64,000 nt of DNA. Origin: Nesterenkonia lacusekhoensis. Its GTDB lineage: Bacteria > Actinomycetota > Actinomycetes > Actinomycetales > Micrococcaceae. Shown one piece after another: positions 1 through 9,336 of this stretch; the stretch's first letter is position 1, and each line of letters begins with the position of its first letter. Below the pieces are notes generated by a model. The model made no database searches. It was not told the origin of the DNA and was given only the letters and a program-made list of their open reading frames with translations. The position numbers and the translations under genes are program-made. Location: assembly GCF_017876395.1 (NCBI RefSeq), contig NZ_JAGINX010000001.1:744001-808000 (forward strand), given 5' to 3'.

Positions 1-60
1 GTCGCTGATGTAGCCGTGGCCGGTCGCCGCCTCTTCAACGGTGGGTGCGGTGGTGGTCAT
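1..60 (-). CDS. csoR: CsoR-type metal-sensing repressor, N-terminal 20 codons (cut by window edge)
   Basis: The first 60 bases read as an open frame on the minus strand from an ATG at 60. The short peptide ends in GHGYISD, which matches the lead-in of actinobacterial CsoR/FrmR-family copper repressors before their four-helix DUF156 core. The core with the Cys-His-Cys site lies outside the window, so the call rests on the N-terminus and on context: the copB stop is 9 nt upstream, so the gene is probably the last of the copper operon. A regulator encoded with its targets would give feedback control through the CsoR-like site upstream of copZ. Confidence 0.6.
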   Translation of the reverse strand, partial: MTTTAPTVEEAATGHGYISD

Positions 61-69
61 GGTGTGTCC

Positions 70-2283
70 TTATCGTTCAGAGCGGTCGAGGATTCTGTCG
101 GTGCTCGCTTCGGGGGTGAGGTCGAGGCGGCGCAGCAGCTGAGCATTCAACGCCACGACGACGGTGGAGACCGACATGAGGATCGCGCCGATGCTCATGG
201 GCAGTACGAACCCGACCGGCGCCAACACGCCGGCGGCCAGCGGTACGGCGGCCAGGTTGTAGCCGGCGGCCCACCACAGGTTCTGCTTCATCTTCCGGTA
301 GCTGGCACGGGAGAGCTCGAACACCGAGAGCACCGAGCGCGGATCAGAGGAGGCGAGGATCACGCCAGCGGAGCCAATGGCCACATCGGTGCCGGCGCCG
401 ATGGCGATACCGACATCGGCTTGGGCCAGGGCGGGGGCGTCGTTGACACCATCTCCGACCATCGCGACCTTGCGACCCTCGTCCTGGAGCTCGGCGACCT
501 TGGCTGATTTGTCTTCCGGGCGGACGCCTGCGAAGACCCGGTCAATACCCAGGTCTTTGGCGACGGTTTCTGCCACGGCTTGGGCGTCTCCGGTGATCAT
601 GACCACCTGCACCCCGCGGGCGTGGAGGGCATCGACAGCGTCGCGGGACTCGGGCCGGATTTCATCGGCCAGGCGCAGCGCTCCGATGACTTCTCCGTCG
701 GCGAGGACGTGGAGGATGATCGCTCCTTCCTCGCGCCAGGTGTCAGCCACCGGCAACTCGTCTCGATTCTGCTGTTCGAGCAGATACGGACCACCGACCT
801 CGACGACCGTTCCATCGACGGTGGCTTTGACCCCGACGGCCGGTGAGGAGGAGAAGTCCGAGGCCCTGGGCACCCGGAGCTCCTTGTTGCTGGCGGCACC
901 GACAATCGCTCGGGCCAGTGGGTGCTCACTGTCTGCCTCGGCGGCTGCGGCCAGCGCCAGCACCTCATCCTCATTGCGGTCTCCGACCGGCTCGATACCG
1001 GTGACGGTGGGCTCGCCCTTGGTCAGTGTGCCGGTCTTGTCGAAGAGCACCGAGTCGACGGTGCGCATCGACTCCAGGGCGAGCCGGTCCTTGACCAGTA
1101 CACCGCCGCGGGCGGCGCGTTCGGTGGCGATGGAGACGACCAGTGGGATCGCCAGGCCGAGTGCGTGGGGGCAGGCGATGACCAGCACGGTGATGGTGCG
1201 CACCACCGCGGCATCGGGCATCCCGAGCAGTGCCCAGGTGATCGCGGTGATCACCGCGGCGCCCAGGGCGAACCAGAACAGCCAGGCGGCGGCAGTATCG
1301 GCGAGCCTCTGCGCGCGGGACGATGACGCCTGGGCATCGGAGACGAGCTTCTGGATGCCTGCTAGGGCGGTGTCATCCCCGATCGCGGTGACCTCGACGC
1401 GTACTCCGGAGTCGGTGGCCACGGTGCCGGCAACAACGTGGTCGCCGGTCTCGCGGCGCACGGGCTTGGACTCCCCGGTGACCATGGACTCATCCATCGA
1501 TGCACTGCCGTCGACGATCTTCCCGTCGGCCGGTACTGAGGAGCCGGGACGCACGATCACGACGTCTCCGACGGTGAGGTCGGCCGGGGCGACTTTCACC
1601 ACGTCGTCGCCGTCGACCTTCTCGGCCTCATCGGGCAGCAGGGCGGCAAGGGAGTCCAGCGCTGAGGTGGTCTGGGCCAGCGATCGCATCTCGATCCAGT
1701 GGCCCAGCAGCATGATGACCACCAGCAGTGCGAGCTCCCACCAGAAGTTCAGCTCGTGGTCCAGGATATGCAGGGTCGCGCCCCAGGAGGCGATGAACGC
1801 GACCGTGATCGCCAAGCCGATCAGCAGCATCATGCCCGGTTTGCGCGAGCGGATCTCGCTGACCGCACCGGTCAGGAACGGCCAGCCGCCCCAGAAGTAG
1901 ACGATGGTGCCCAAGATCGGGGAGACCCACCACACCCATTCGGCCTCGGGCAGGTGGTAGCCGACCAGGTGGGCGAACATCTCATTGAACCCCACCACCG
2001 GGATCGCCAGGACGAGCATGATCCAGAACAACCGGCGAAACTGCCCCACATGATCCCCATGACCCGCGTGCCCGCCATGCCCGCCGTGTCCAGCGTGTCC
2101 GGCGTGGCCACTGTGGTCGTCATGACCGCCGTGGTGCTCATGACCGTTGTGGCCGTGGTGGTCGTCATGACTGCTGTGTCCATGCTGACCGTGATGACCG
2201 TGGCCATGATGCTCAGACCGGTCGTCGTGCATCGTGTGCTCACCACCATGGTCGTGGTGGTGGCCACTGTGTGTGTTGTTCAT
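70..2283 (-). CDS. copB: CopB-type copper-translocating P-type ATPase (P1B-3, CPH motif)
   Basis: A 737-residue membrane ATPase that exports copper across the cytoplasmic membrane. The first 80 residues are very rich in His, a putative metal-loading tail. The TGES actuator motif is near residue 270, the ion-path motif CPH at 371-373, the phosphorylation motif DKTGTLT with Asp near 415, and [10 protein letters not shown] closes the ATP-binding domain. CPH instead of CPC places it with CopB-type pumps, which family knowledge links to Cu(II)/Cu(I) or silver. The frame is open for 30 more codons upstream, but the ATG at 2283 is preceded by AGGAG and begins the natural His-rich tail. It follows the YdhK-type lipoprotein gene by 61 nt and precedes csoR. 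Confidence 0.93.
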   Translation of the reverse strand: MNNTHSGHHHDHGGEHTMHDDRSEHHGHGHHGQHGHSSHDDHHGHNGHEHHGGHDDHSGHAGHAGHGGHGGHAGHGDHVGQFRRLFWIMLVLAIPVVGFNEMFAHLVGYHLPEAEWVWWVSPILGTIVYFWGGWPFLTGAVSEIRSRKPGMMLLIGLAITVAFIASWGATLHILDHELNFWWELALLVVIMLLGHWIEMRSLAQTTSALDSLAALLPDEAEKVDGDDVVKVAPADLTVGDVVIVRPGSSVPADGKIVDGSASMDESMVTGESKPVRRETGDHVVAGTVATDSGVRVEVTAIGDDTALAGIQKLVSDAQASSSRAQRLADTAAAWLFWFALGAAVITAITWALLGMPDAAVVRTITVLVIACPHALGLAIPLVVSIATERAARGGVLVKDRLALESMRTVDSVLFDKTGTLTKGEPTVTGIEPVGDRNEDEVLALAAAAEADSEHPLARAIVGAASNKELRVPRASDFSSSPAVGVKATVDGTVVEVGGPYLLEQQNRDELPVADTWREEGAIILHVLADGEVIGALRLADEIRPESRDAVDALHARGVQVVMITGDAQAVAETVAKDLGIDRVFAGVRPEDKSAKVAELQDEGRKVAMVGDGVNDAPALAQADVGIAIGAGTDVAIGSAGVILASSDPRSVLSVFELSRASYRKMKQNLWWAAGYNLAAVPLAAGVLAPVGFVLPMSIGAILMSVSTVVVALNAQLLRRLDLTPEASTDRILDRSER

Positions 2284-2344
2284 GCCGGTCTCATTTCTCC
2301 TGTTCGGTTCGACCCGTACTCGCCTCCGTGGTTCAGCGGTGGGT

Positions 2345-2920
2345 TCAGCTCGTGGGTTCGATCTCGCTTTCAACGACCCACTTGTGATTGGTCATGGTCA
2401 TGCCGTCGGCCTCGTAATCAACGACGTAGACGGTCTCGTCGGTGGAGGAGGCGATCGTCGCAGTGACGCCTGCCATGCCCTCCATGTGATCGGCCAGCAG
2501 CACCACATCGGCGCCGTCAGCGAGACGCTCGTCACCGGCGTCCTCGATTTCCTCCTGCACGACCCACTGATGATCGGTGACAGGTTCGCCGCCCTCGGGG
2601 GTGTAGTCGACGGAATAGGTGAAGGTGTCGTAGGCGCCGACGATGGTCGCTGTCGCGCCGTCCATGCCGTGCATGTGATCTGCGGTCAGCGTCACCTCTG
2701 AGCCGACTGGGTATTCGGGGTCGGTGGCCTCGGTCATGTTCTCGGGCACCGGTCCGCCGTCAGTCGGGTGTTCCATATCGTCGTGACCTCCGTGGTCGTC
2801 GTGCTCGGTTGAGGGGGCGGGGTCGGCCGGGTCGTCATTGTCGCTCGAGGCGCACCCGGCCAGCACCAGTGCCGCGGTCAGTGCGGTGGCTGACCAGGTC
2901 AGTGTCAGGTTCTTCGTCAT
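2345..2920 (-). CDS. YdhK/DUF1541-type copper-associated lipoprotein
   Basis: A 191-residue exported lipoprotein. The signal peptide ends in a lipobox (LAGC, Cys near 23), followed by an acidic and His-rich linker (about residues 27-65). Two repeats follow, each with DHMxGMxGxxATI and later a V(D/T)xHxWVVxxEIE segment, about residues 72-125 and 133-190. This duplicated Met/His-bearing unit is the DUF1541 (YdhK) architecture, often found beside copper ATPases in Gram-positive bacteria. The role is inferred to be extracytoplasmic copper binding or delivery to the pumps; no enzyme activity is implied. It sits between the YHS gene and copB on the same strand. Confidence 0.85.
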   Translation of the reverse strand: MTKNLTLTWSATALTAALVLAGCASSDNDDPADPAPSTEHDDHGGHDDMEHPTDGGPVPENMTEATDPEYPVGSEVTLTADHMHGMDGATATIVGAYDTFTYSVDYTPEGGEPVTDHQWVVQEEIEDAGDERLADGADVVLLADHMEGMAGVTATIASSTDETVYVVDYEADGMTMTNHKWVVESEIEPTS

Positions 2921-3049
2921 GCGCGCTGGTCCTTCCCTTATGTGCTCGTTCCGCGATCATGTGGGCCTGGGATCTTGCCGGTGGTGGATTCCGCGCTTGC
3001 CTGGCAGAACCTGCTGTGGCAAGCGCGGAATCCGGTGTCCCTGTGCGGT

Positions 3050-3322
3050 TCAGGCCGCGTTGGCGTACCGGTCGGGGTCGGCGTCGAAGAGTGGGCCGCA
3101 GGCCGCGCAGCAGAACCAGTACCGCTCACCGTTGTAGTCGCGGTACAGCCCCTCGGCTTCGGCCTGGGACTTGATCACCGGGGTGCCGGCCATGACCAGG
3201 CACTCGGTGACATCGTCGCTGTTCGCCTTTGCGAGGTCCTCGGTCTTGGGGGCGTGGCCGCTGCAGCCGCCAGAGGCGCTGCCGTGGCCGTGGCCGTGAT
3301 TGTGGTGGTCGTGTGCAGTCAT
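3050..3322 (-). CDS. Small YHS-domain metal-binding protein
   Basis: A 90-residue protein with a His-rich start (residues 3-16), then a domain ending in RYWFCCAACGPLFDADPDRYA. This is the YHS/TRASH-like signature, with the CC and C of CCAAC as likely ligands. Such domains bind heavy metals, usually copper, either as stand-alone proteins or at ATPase N-termini. A ribosome site AAGGAAAGGA precedes the ATG at 3322. It lies between copA and the lipoprotein gene. A role as copper carrier or sensor accessory is inference. Confidence 0.8.
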   Translation of the reverse strand: MTAHDHHNHGHGHGSASGGCSGHAPKTEDLAKANSDDVTECLVMAGTPVIKSQAEAEGLYRDYNGERYWFCCAACGPLFDADPDRYANAA

Positions 3323-3366
3323 CGTGGATGGTGTCCTTTCCTTGTTGGTGATGACAGGTCGGGTTT

Positions 3367-5703
3367 TCAGGCCCTTGCGGGTTCGCCTGCCGAGGCAGGT
3401 GTACTGCCTGCCGGGACGCTCTGGTTGTCGGCTTTGGCCTTGAACCTGCGTAGCCGGAGGCTGTTGGAGACCACCGAGACGCTGGAGAAGGCCATGGCCG
3501 CTCCGGCCAGCATCGGATTCAGCAGCCCGAAGGCCGCGATCGGGATGGCCGCGCTGTTGTAGCCGAAGGCCCAGAACAGGTTCTGCTTGATCGTGCGCAG
3601 CGTGCGCCTGGCTAGCCGGATCGCGTCCGCGGCCGCCCGCAGGTCACCGCGGACCAGGGTGATATCGGCGGCCTCGATGGCGACATCGGTGCCGGTGCCC
3701 ATAGCGAGGCCGAGGTCGGCCTGGGCCAGGGCGGGGGCGTCGTTGACGCCGTCACCGACCATGGCCACGACCTTGCCCTCGCCTTGGAGGCGGGCGACGA
3801 CGTCGACCTTGTCCTTGGGCAGCACCTCGGCGATGACCTCGGTGATGCCGACGGCGGCGGCGACTTGCTCGGCCACGGTCTGGTTGTCCCCGGTCAGCAG
3901 CACCGGAGTCAGCCCGAGCTCCTTGAACTGGCTGATCGCCTCCGCACTGGTGGGCTTGATCTGGTCCGAGACCACCAGCACACCTCGTGCCTGCCCGTCC
4001 CAGCCGACGGTGATCGCGGTCTTGCCCTCGGACTCTGCGGCCTGCTTGGCGGCCTTGAGTTCATCGTCGAGGTGGATCGACCAATCAGCCAGCAGCGCCT
4101 CCCGGCCCGCGACCACGGCGTGACCGTCGACAACGCCTTGTACGCCCTTGCCTTCGATGTTGTCGAAGGATTCCGGGGCGGGCAGTTCACCGACCTGTGC
4201 GGTGGCTCCGGCGGCGATGGCCTGGGCGATGGGGTGTTCGGAGTAGTCCTCGAGGCCGCCGGCGATGCGCAGCAGTTCATCACGGCTCACGCCTGGGGCG
4301 GGCAGCGCATCGGTGAGGGTCATTTTGCCGGTGGTGACGGTGCCGGTCTTATCCAGCACGATCGTGTCGACCTTCTTCGTGGACTCCAGCACCTCGGGGC
4401 CTTTGATGAGCACGCCCATCTGGGCGCCCCGCCCGGTGCCGACCAGCAGCGCGGTCGGTGCGGCCAGGCCCATGGCGCACGGGCAGGCGATGATCAGCAC
4501 CGCCACGGTCGCGGTGAACGCGGCACTGACCGGGAAGCCGGCCATGAGCCAGGCGCCCAGGGCGGCGACCGCCACAGCGATCGCGATCGGGACGAACACG
4601 CCCGAGACCCGATCGACCAGACGCTGGATCTCGGCCTTACCGGACTGGGCGTCTTCGACCATCTTCGCCATCTGCGCCAGCTGAGTATCCGAGCCGACCC
4701 GGCTGGCCTTCACGACCAGGCGACCACCGGCATTGACCGTGGCTCCGGCGACGGTGTCACCCTCGGAGACCTCGACGGGCACTGATTCGCCGGTGAGCAT
4801 CGAGGCATCGATCGCTGAGCTGCCGGAGGTGATCACCCCGTCGGTGGCGATCTTCTCACCCGGTCGGACCACGAACTCGTCGCCGACGTTGAGTTCCTCG
4901 ATGGGAACCCTTTGCTCAGTGCCGTTTCGCAGGATGGAGACTTCCTTGGCGCCGAGTTCCAGCAGGGCGCGCAGGGCGGCTCCGGCTTGGCGCTTGGAGG
5001 TCTTCTCGAAGTAGCGGCCCAGCAGCACGAAGGTGATCACCCCGGCGGCGACCTCCAGGTAGATATGCCCCAGTCCGTCAGTGCGTGAGATGGTCAGCTC
5101 GAAGGGGTGGACCACCCCGCGGTCTCCGGCGGTGCCGAAGAACAGTGCGACCAGTGACCAGATCAGTGCGGCACTGGTGCCCACCGAGATCAGGGTGTCC
5201 ATCGTGGCCGCGCCGTGTTTGAAGTTCGCCCAGGCGGCCTTGTGGAAGGGCCAGCCGGCCCACACCACCACCGGGGCGGCCAGGGCAAGGGAGGCGAAGC
5301 CCCAGAAGTCGAACTGCAGCGCCGGGATCATCGCCATCAGAATCACCGGCACCGCCAACACTGCTGCACCGATCAGCCGCTGTTTGAGCACCCTGATCTC
5401 GGCATCCTCACGCGACTCGCCCTCATCAGCCGTGCTGGGCTTTTCGCCCTTGGGGCTGGGCAGTTCGGCAGTGTAGCCGGTCTTCTCCACCTCAGCGATG
5501 AGCAGGCCCGGGTCGTAGCCTTCGGGGGCGGTGACGCTGGCCTTCTCGGTGGCGTAGTTCACCGACGCCTCGACGCCGTCGAGTTTGTTGAGCTTCTTCT
5601 CGATCCGGTTGGCACAGGAGGCGCAGGTCATGCCACCGATCTGCAGCTCAACACCGGCGAGATTCACGCTAGCGTCTTGTGCGCTGGTGCTCTCAGTGGT
5701 CAT
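3367..5703 (-). CDS. copA: CopA Cu(I)-exporting P-type ATPase
   Basis: A 778-residue P1B-1 ATPase. An N-terminal HMA domain has GMTCASC (Cys 27 and 30), the transmembrane region carries CPC in [13 protein letters not shown], and TGES, DKTGTVT and [14 protein letters not shown] are all present. The frame is open another 65 codons upstream, but that stretch overlaps the previous gene in another frame and is Arg/Pro-rich. The ATG at 5703 has GGAGA just upstream and starts the HMA domain, so I chose it. The start overlaps the stop of the upstream gene by 11 nt, indicating translational coupling. It should pump cytosolic Cu(I) delivered by CopZ. Confidence 0.95.
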   Translation of the reverse strand: MTTESTSAQDASVNLAGVELQIGGMTCASCANRIEKKLNKLDGVEASVNYATEKASVTAPEGYDPGLLIAEVEKTGYTAELPSPKGEKPSTADEGESREDAEIRVLKQRLIGAAVLAVPVILMAMIPALQFDFWGFASLALAAPVVVWAGWPFHKAAWANFKHGAATMDTLISVGTSAALIWSLVALFFGTAGDRGVVHPFELTISRTDGLGHIYLEVAAGVITFVLLGRYFEKTSKRQAGAALRALLELGAKEVSILRNGTEQRVPIEELNVGDEFVVRPGEKIATDGVITSGSSAIDASMLTGESVPVEVSEGDTVAGATVNAGGRLVVKASRVGSDTQLAQMAKMVEDAQSGKAEIQRLVDRVSGVFVPIAIAVAVAALGAWLMAGFPVSAAFTATVAVLIIACPCAMGLAAPTALLVGTGRGAQMGVLIKGPEVLESTKKVDTIVLDKTGTVTTGKMTLTDALPAPGVSRDELLRIAGGLEDYSEHPIAQAIAAGATAQVGELPAPESFDNIEGKGVQGVVDGHAVVAGREALLADWSIHLDDELKAAKQAAESEGKTAITVGWDGQARGVLVVSDQIKPTSAEAISQFKELGLTPVLLTGDNQTVAEQVAAAVGITEVIAEVLPKDKVDVVARLQGEGKVVAMVGDGVNDAPALAQADLGLAMGTGTDVAIEAADITLVRGDLRAAADAIRLARRTLRTIKQNLFWAFGYNSAAIPIAAFGLLNPMLAGAAMAFSSVSVVSNSLRLRRFKAKADNQSVPAGSTPASAGEPARA

Positions 5704-6667
5704 GGTTCTCTCCTTCATCGTTGCCGTCCTGACCCTCGCCAGAGCCAGCGCTGCTGGTGGTGTCGATGACCAGCGGGGCGGTGTGCACCTGCCCGTCGAC
5801 CTGGAAGTCCAGGTAGAGCAGGTAGCGCCCTGGCGTGGGTGCGGTGGCCTCGAAGGCGATCTCCGGGCCGGAGGTCTCACCGGCTGCGGGTGCGTCACCG
5901 TGTGGGTGGACGTGCAGGTAGGCCAGGTCCCCTTCGCGCAGGGCGACCAGGTGCCCGAACGACCCCAGGTAAGGCTCCAGCTCAGTGACTGGTTCGCCCT
6001 CGCGGGTGACGGTCATCGTCAGCTCGGATGCTTCACCGGCGATGAGGTCGCCTTCCACTGCGACGTCGAACCCGTTGACTGTGCTCTGGGCAGCAGGCTC
6101 GGCCGGAACCGGCTCGTAGTCACCTGTGACCTGCACCGTGGTCGACAGGGTCAGGCCCTCGCCGGTATCGGCGGGCACGAAGTCTGCGAAGACCCGGTAG
6201 GTGCCGGCCTCTTCCCACCGCCAGGGGATGGACCACGTGCCGTCCTCGTCCCGCTCGGGGTGGACGTGGGCGAAGTGCTGCCCGTCCGCGCGGACGGCGA
6301 TCAGGTGCATCTCCTGTTCGTGGTCGAGCTCGAAGTCGGTCACCGGGTTCCCGTCGGGGCCGGTCACCGTGAACGTCAGCTCGCCCTCGCCGGCTGTGCT
6401 GGTGGGGGCACTCACCTCGCTGAGCTGGAAGCCATCTTGGGCCAGGCCGAGGCCCAGTGAGGCCGCATCGGCCTCATGGCCGCCGTGCCCATCAGCCTGC
6501 CCGCCATTCATCTCGTCTTCTCCTCCGTGGTGGGTGGTGTCTTCGGTCTCTTCTGTCCAGGCCTGCACGGTGTCCTCGGGGACGACCGCGTTCGCCGTGA
6601 ATCCGGCCACGGCGAACACGGCCACGAGGATCAGCCCGTACAGGCCCAGCCGTGCAGGGGCCCTCAT
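5693..6667 (-). CDS. Membrane-anchored extracytoplasmic protein with duplicated His-rich beta domains, copper cluster
   Basis: A 324-residue protein with one N-terminal membrane segment (about residues 8-29), a His/Gly-rich linker (about 44-66) and two similar extracytoplasmic domains. Each contains an H-L-(I/V)-A-x-R segment followed by a (A/L)HVHP motif: [17 protein letters not shown], then [17 protein letters not shown]. Proteins of this kind occur next to CopZ/CopA in actinobacteria and resemble FixH/YtkA-like folds. Metal binding outside the membrane is inferred from the paired His motifs. It begins 3 nt after the copZ stop and overlaps copA, so the three form one operon. Confidence 0.7.
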   Translation of the reverse strand: MRAPARLGLYGLILVAVFAVAGFTANAVVPEDTVQAWTEETEDTTHHGGEDEMNGGQADGHGGHEADAASLGLGLAQDGFQLSEVSAPTSTAGEGELTFTVTGPDGNPVTDFELDHEQEMHLIAVRADGQHFAHVHPERDEDGTWSIPWRWEEAGTYRVFADFVPADTGEGLTLSTTVQVTGDYEPVPAEPAAQSTVNGFDVAVEGDLIAGEASELTMTVTREGEPVTELEPYLGSFGHLVALREGDLAYLHVHPHGDAPAAGETSGPEIAFEATAPTPGRYLLYLDFQVDGQVHTAPLVIDTTSSAGSGEGQDGNDEGENHDH

Positions 6668-6669
6668 GC

Positions 6670-6882
6670 TCAGCTCCTGACGGCGGTGTAGCCGGCCTCA
6701 TCGACCGCGGCGATCACCGCAGCGTCCTCGACCGGCTGCTCGGCGGTGACGGCCAGGTGCCCGGTCTGGGCGCTGACCTCAATGCCGGTCACCCCGTCGA
6801 TCTCGGAGACCTCGCTGCGGATCGCACCCTCGCAGTGCCCGCAGGTCATCCCGGTCACCTGGTACTCAGTCGTGGTTGCCAT
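6670..6882 (-). CDS. copZ: CopZ-type copper chaperone
   Basis: A 70-residue single HMA domain with GMTCGHC (Cys 14 and Cys 17), the standard Cu(I)-binding site, and the usual alternating pattern of a ferredoxin-like fold. It carries cytosolic Cu(I) to CopA. It is the first gene of the copper operon, with AAGGAG 9 nt upstream of the ATG and a promoter/operator about 40 nt upstream. The operon order is copZ, anchored protein, copA, YHS, lipoprotein, copB, csoR. Confidence 0.93.
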   Translation of the reverse strand: MATTTEYQVTGMTCGHCEGAIRSEVSEIDGVTGIEVSAQTGHLAVTAEQPVEDAAVIAAVDEAGYTAVRS

Positions 6883-6920
6883 AATGCATAACTCCTTCTC
6901 TTGTGTACGACTTATTTGAG

Positions 6921-6940
6921 ACTATACCCATGGGGGGTAG
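6921..6940 (-). promoter_or_regulatory. CsoR-like operator overlapping the -10 of the copper operon
   Basis: The sequence TATACCCATGGGGGGTA (6923-6939) has TACCC and GGGTA arms around a G-tract, very close to known CsoR operators of the ATACCC-N4-GGGGTA type. Read on the minus strand it contains TATAGT (6921-6926), a good -10 for copZ. The site abuts the stop codon of the MFS gene at 6945. Copper release of CsoR from this site is inferred from family knowledge. Confidence 0.6.
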
Positions 6941-6944
6941 GGGG

Positions 6945-8501
6945 TCAACTGGCAGTGGTCTGCTCGGCCTCCTGGGTTTCCCCGGTGGGTCGAACGTGGC
7001 GCAGCCGGGTGGCGGCGATGATCGCTGCGACCACGGCGATGACGGCCGAGACGATCGCGGCGGTGTTCAGCCCGCCGGTGAAGGCCTCCTGTGCGGCACT
7101 GATGACCTGTTCACCCAGGGCAGGGTCCAGGCCTGGTGCGGTGGCCATCGCGCCGTCGACGCTGTCCGATGCCGCCGTCGAAGCGTCGGCCGGCAGTCCG
7201 TCGGGCAGCAGCCCGCCGATCTGGTTCCGGTAGGCGGCGATCCCCACACTGCCGATGACTGCGACACCCAGGGAGATGCCCAGGTCGTTCGCGGTGGTCG
7301 CCAGTCCCGAGGCTCCGCCGGCTTTCTCTGGGGGCACGGAGCTGACGACCAGATCGGTGGTCAGCGCCATGGACGGGGCGACGCCGGGGTAGGTGATCAC
7401 GAAGGATGCGATCACCAGCGCCAGGCCGGTGCCGGCGTCGAGCTGGGTGAACAGGATGTAGCCGACTACCTGGGTGAGCAGGCCGATCGCGATCACATTG
7501 CCGGGCCTGAACTTCCGGGCGAAGACCGGGGAGAGTGTGGAGACCACGATCAGCACCGCCGCCGCAGGGAGGATTGACAAGCCGGCTTGCAGGGGCGAGA
7601 GTTCCTGGACCTGCTGGAGGTACTGGGTGAATATCGAGTACACGCCACCCAGTGCCGCTGCCGAGAGCAGGAACACTGCCAGTGCTCCGGAGACGGTGCG
7701 GTTGGCGAACAGCCGCACATCCAGCAGCGGCTTCTCAGCCCGCAGCTGCCGGATCACGAACCACAGCCCGACCAGCGCACCTGCGACCAGAAGTCCGATC
7801 GAGGGGCCGGCCGGCTCCTGGGCGGCGAAGCGCTTGATGCCGTAGATGATCGCCAGCAGTCCGCCGACCAGCAGCAGAGCGCTGAACAGGTCGATCTTCG
7901 CGTTCGGGTCCTTGTGCTCGGGCAGCAGCAGCGGGGCACCGATGACGACCAGCGCCATGATCGGCACCGCGACCAGGAAGGTGGCCTGCCAGCCGAAGCC
8001 CTCCAGCAGCACACCGGAGAGCAGTGGGCCGAGAGCGACACCGGCGGAGATGCCGCCGGCCCACACGCCGATGGCCACGCCGCGCTGCTTGGCATCGGCG
8101 AAGAGCACGAAGATCAGCCCCAGGGTGGCCGGGATCATCATGGCCGCAGCAAGACCCAGAATCGCCCGCCAGGCGATCATCAACTCCGCGCTCGTCGTCA
8201 ACGCTGCAACGATCGAGACGCCCGCGAAGAGGATCGCCCCGATGATCATGAGCAGGCGCTTGCCGATCCGGTCGCCGAGGACGCCCATGGCCACCAGGAA
8301 TCCGGCCATGACGAAGCCGTAGATGTCCAGAATCCACAGCAGCTGTGTGCTCGAGGGACCCAGATCGGCGGCCATGTTCGGCGCAGCCAAGAACAGGATG
8401 GTCAACATCATGAACAGCAGTGTCGAGGGGGTGACCAGTACGGCCAGGCCCCACCACTGCTTCGCTCCGGCCTTCTCCGCCGGGGTATTCGACTGATTCA
8501 T
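6945..8501 (-). CDS. MFS drug exporter, DHA2 family (QacA/SmvA/LfrA-like)
   Basis: A 518-residue integral membrane protein with about 14 hydrophobic segments. It has the motif A region GDRIGKRLL after the second segment and LWILDIYGFVMAGFL early, a signature shared with QacA, SmvA and LfrA, which expel cationic biocides, dyes and fluoroquinolones using the proton gradient. The substrate here is unknown. It is divergent from a TetR gene with a 172-nt gap that holds the palindrome AACGATCGTT (8528-8537) and an inverted repeat CTCGCA/TGCGAG (8593-8598, 8609-8614), possible operator parts. Confidence 0.88.
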   Translation of the reverse strand: MNQSNTPAEKAGAKQWWGLAVLVTPSTLLFMMLTILFLAAPNMAADLGPSSTQLLWILDIYGFVMAGFLVAMGVLGDRIGKRLLMIIGAILFAGVSIVAALTTSAELMIAWRAILGLAAAMMIPATLGLIFVLFADAKQRGVAIGVWAGGISAGVALGPLLSGVLLEGFGWQATFLVAVPIMALVVIGAPLLLPEHKDPNAKIDLFSALLLVGGLLAIIYGIKRFAAQEPAGPSIGLLVAGALVGLWFVIRQLRAEKPLLDVRLFANRTVSGALAVFLLSAAALGGVYSIFTQYLQQVQELSPLQAGLSILPAAAVLIVVSTLSPVFARKFRPGNVIAIGLLTQVVGYILFTQLDAGTGLALVIASFVITYPGVAPSMALTTDLVVSSVPPEKAGGASGLATTANDLGISLGVAVIGSVGIAAYRNQIGGLLPDGLPADASTAASDSVDGAMATAPGLDPALGEQVISAAQEAFTGGLNTAAIVSAVIAVVAAIIAATRLRHVRPTGETQEAEQTTAS

Positions 8502-8673
8502 GACACGCCACCCCCTGGGCGTGCCGCAACGATCGTTCTCATAGCGTCTGCTCCTTTCTGAGCGGCGTCTGCAGTGACCTGGCGGCCACCCACTCGCAAA
8601 CTCCTACATGCGAGTACGACTTGTAACAGCTACACTATCTCATACATTCCCGTCTGAGATGAAAGGTGGAGTG

Positions 8674-9336
8674 ATGGCGACCAAGAAGGCCACTGCCACA
8701 CGTGACCGGCCGAGCACTGGGTCTGGCAGCTCTGGTACTGGGAGTCGGGGCGCGGCGAACCAGCGTGCCGATGCCCTGTGCAACCGGGCCAAGATCCTGG
8801 CCGGTACGGTCACGGCGATCCGGAAGAATCCTGACGCCTCGGTAGCGGATATCGCCGCTGAGGCCGGTGTGGGGCGTCAGACGCTCTACGGGCACTTCCG
8901 CACCCGACCCGAACTCATCGATGCTGCTCTCCTGGAGAGTCTCGAACGCGCCGAGGGCGTCTTGAGCGAAATCTCACTCGATGGCGATGCACGTGATGCT
9001 TTTCAGCGGCTGGTGGCCTCCAGCTGGGTGTTCGTAGATCAGTCACGCGCGGTACTTGCCGCAGCCCAGAAGGAACTCTCCCCTGCCCGCATTCGCGAGT
9101 TGCACGAGAAGGCTGAGGCTCGCATGCGCGGTCTGCTCGAACGCGGCCAGGCTGAAGGCGCGTTCCGCTCCGATCTGCCGCTGAGCTGGCTGCTGACCAC
9201 CACCCACGTGGTTCTCAACGGGGCCGCTGAGGAAGTCCGCACCGGCAAGCTCGATCCCGACGACGCGCCGTGGTTCATCGACGCGATCCTGCTGCCAGCC
9301 TTCACTCATGACGCCCATTCGGAGCAAGGGCGATGA
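8674..9336 (+). CDS. TetR-family transcriptional regulator
   Basis: A 220-residue regulator. A flexible Lys/Thr/Gly-rich start is followed by a helix-turn-helix: SVADIAAEAGVGRQTLYGHFRTR, about residues 55-77 and typical of TetR recognition helices, then an all-helical ligand domain. The frame is open from 8608, but ATG 8674 has AAAGGTGGAG upstream and is preferred. It faces the MFS pump gene and overlaps the next gene by the sequence ATGA. It probably represses the pump and its own operon; the ligand is unknown. Confidence 0.85.
   Translation: MATKKATATRDRPSTGSGSSGTGSRGAANQRADALCNRAKILAGTVTAIRKNPDASVADIAAEAGVGRQTLYGHFRTRPELIDAALLESLERAEGVLSEISLDGDARDAFQRLVASSWVFVDQSRAVLAAAQKELSPARIRELHEKAEARMRGLLERGQAEGAFRSDLPLSWLLTTTHVVLNGAAEEVRTGKLDPDDAPWFIDAILLPAFTHDAHSEQGR

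Noticed and set aside
377-1900. A 507-codon open frame on the plus strand.
   Set aside because: Antisense shadow of copB in GC-rich DNA, Ser/Thr/Arg-rich without domains. The same applies to long frames opposite the TPP enzyme, pheT, the UvrA-like gene, argJ and the ars flavoproteins.
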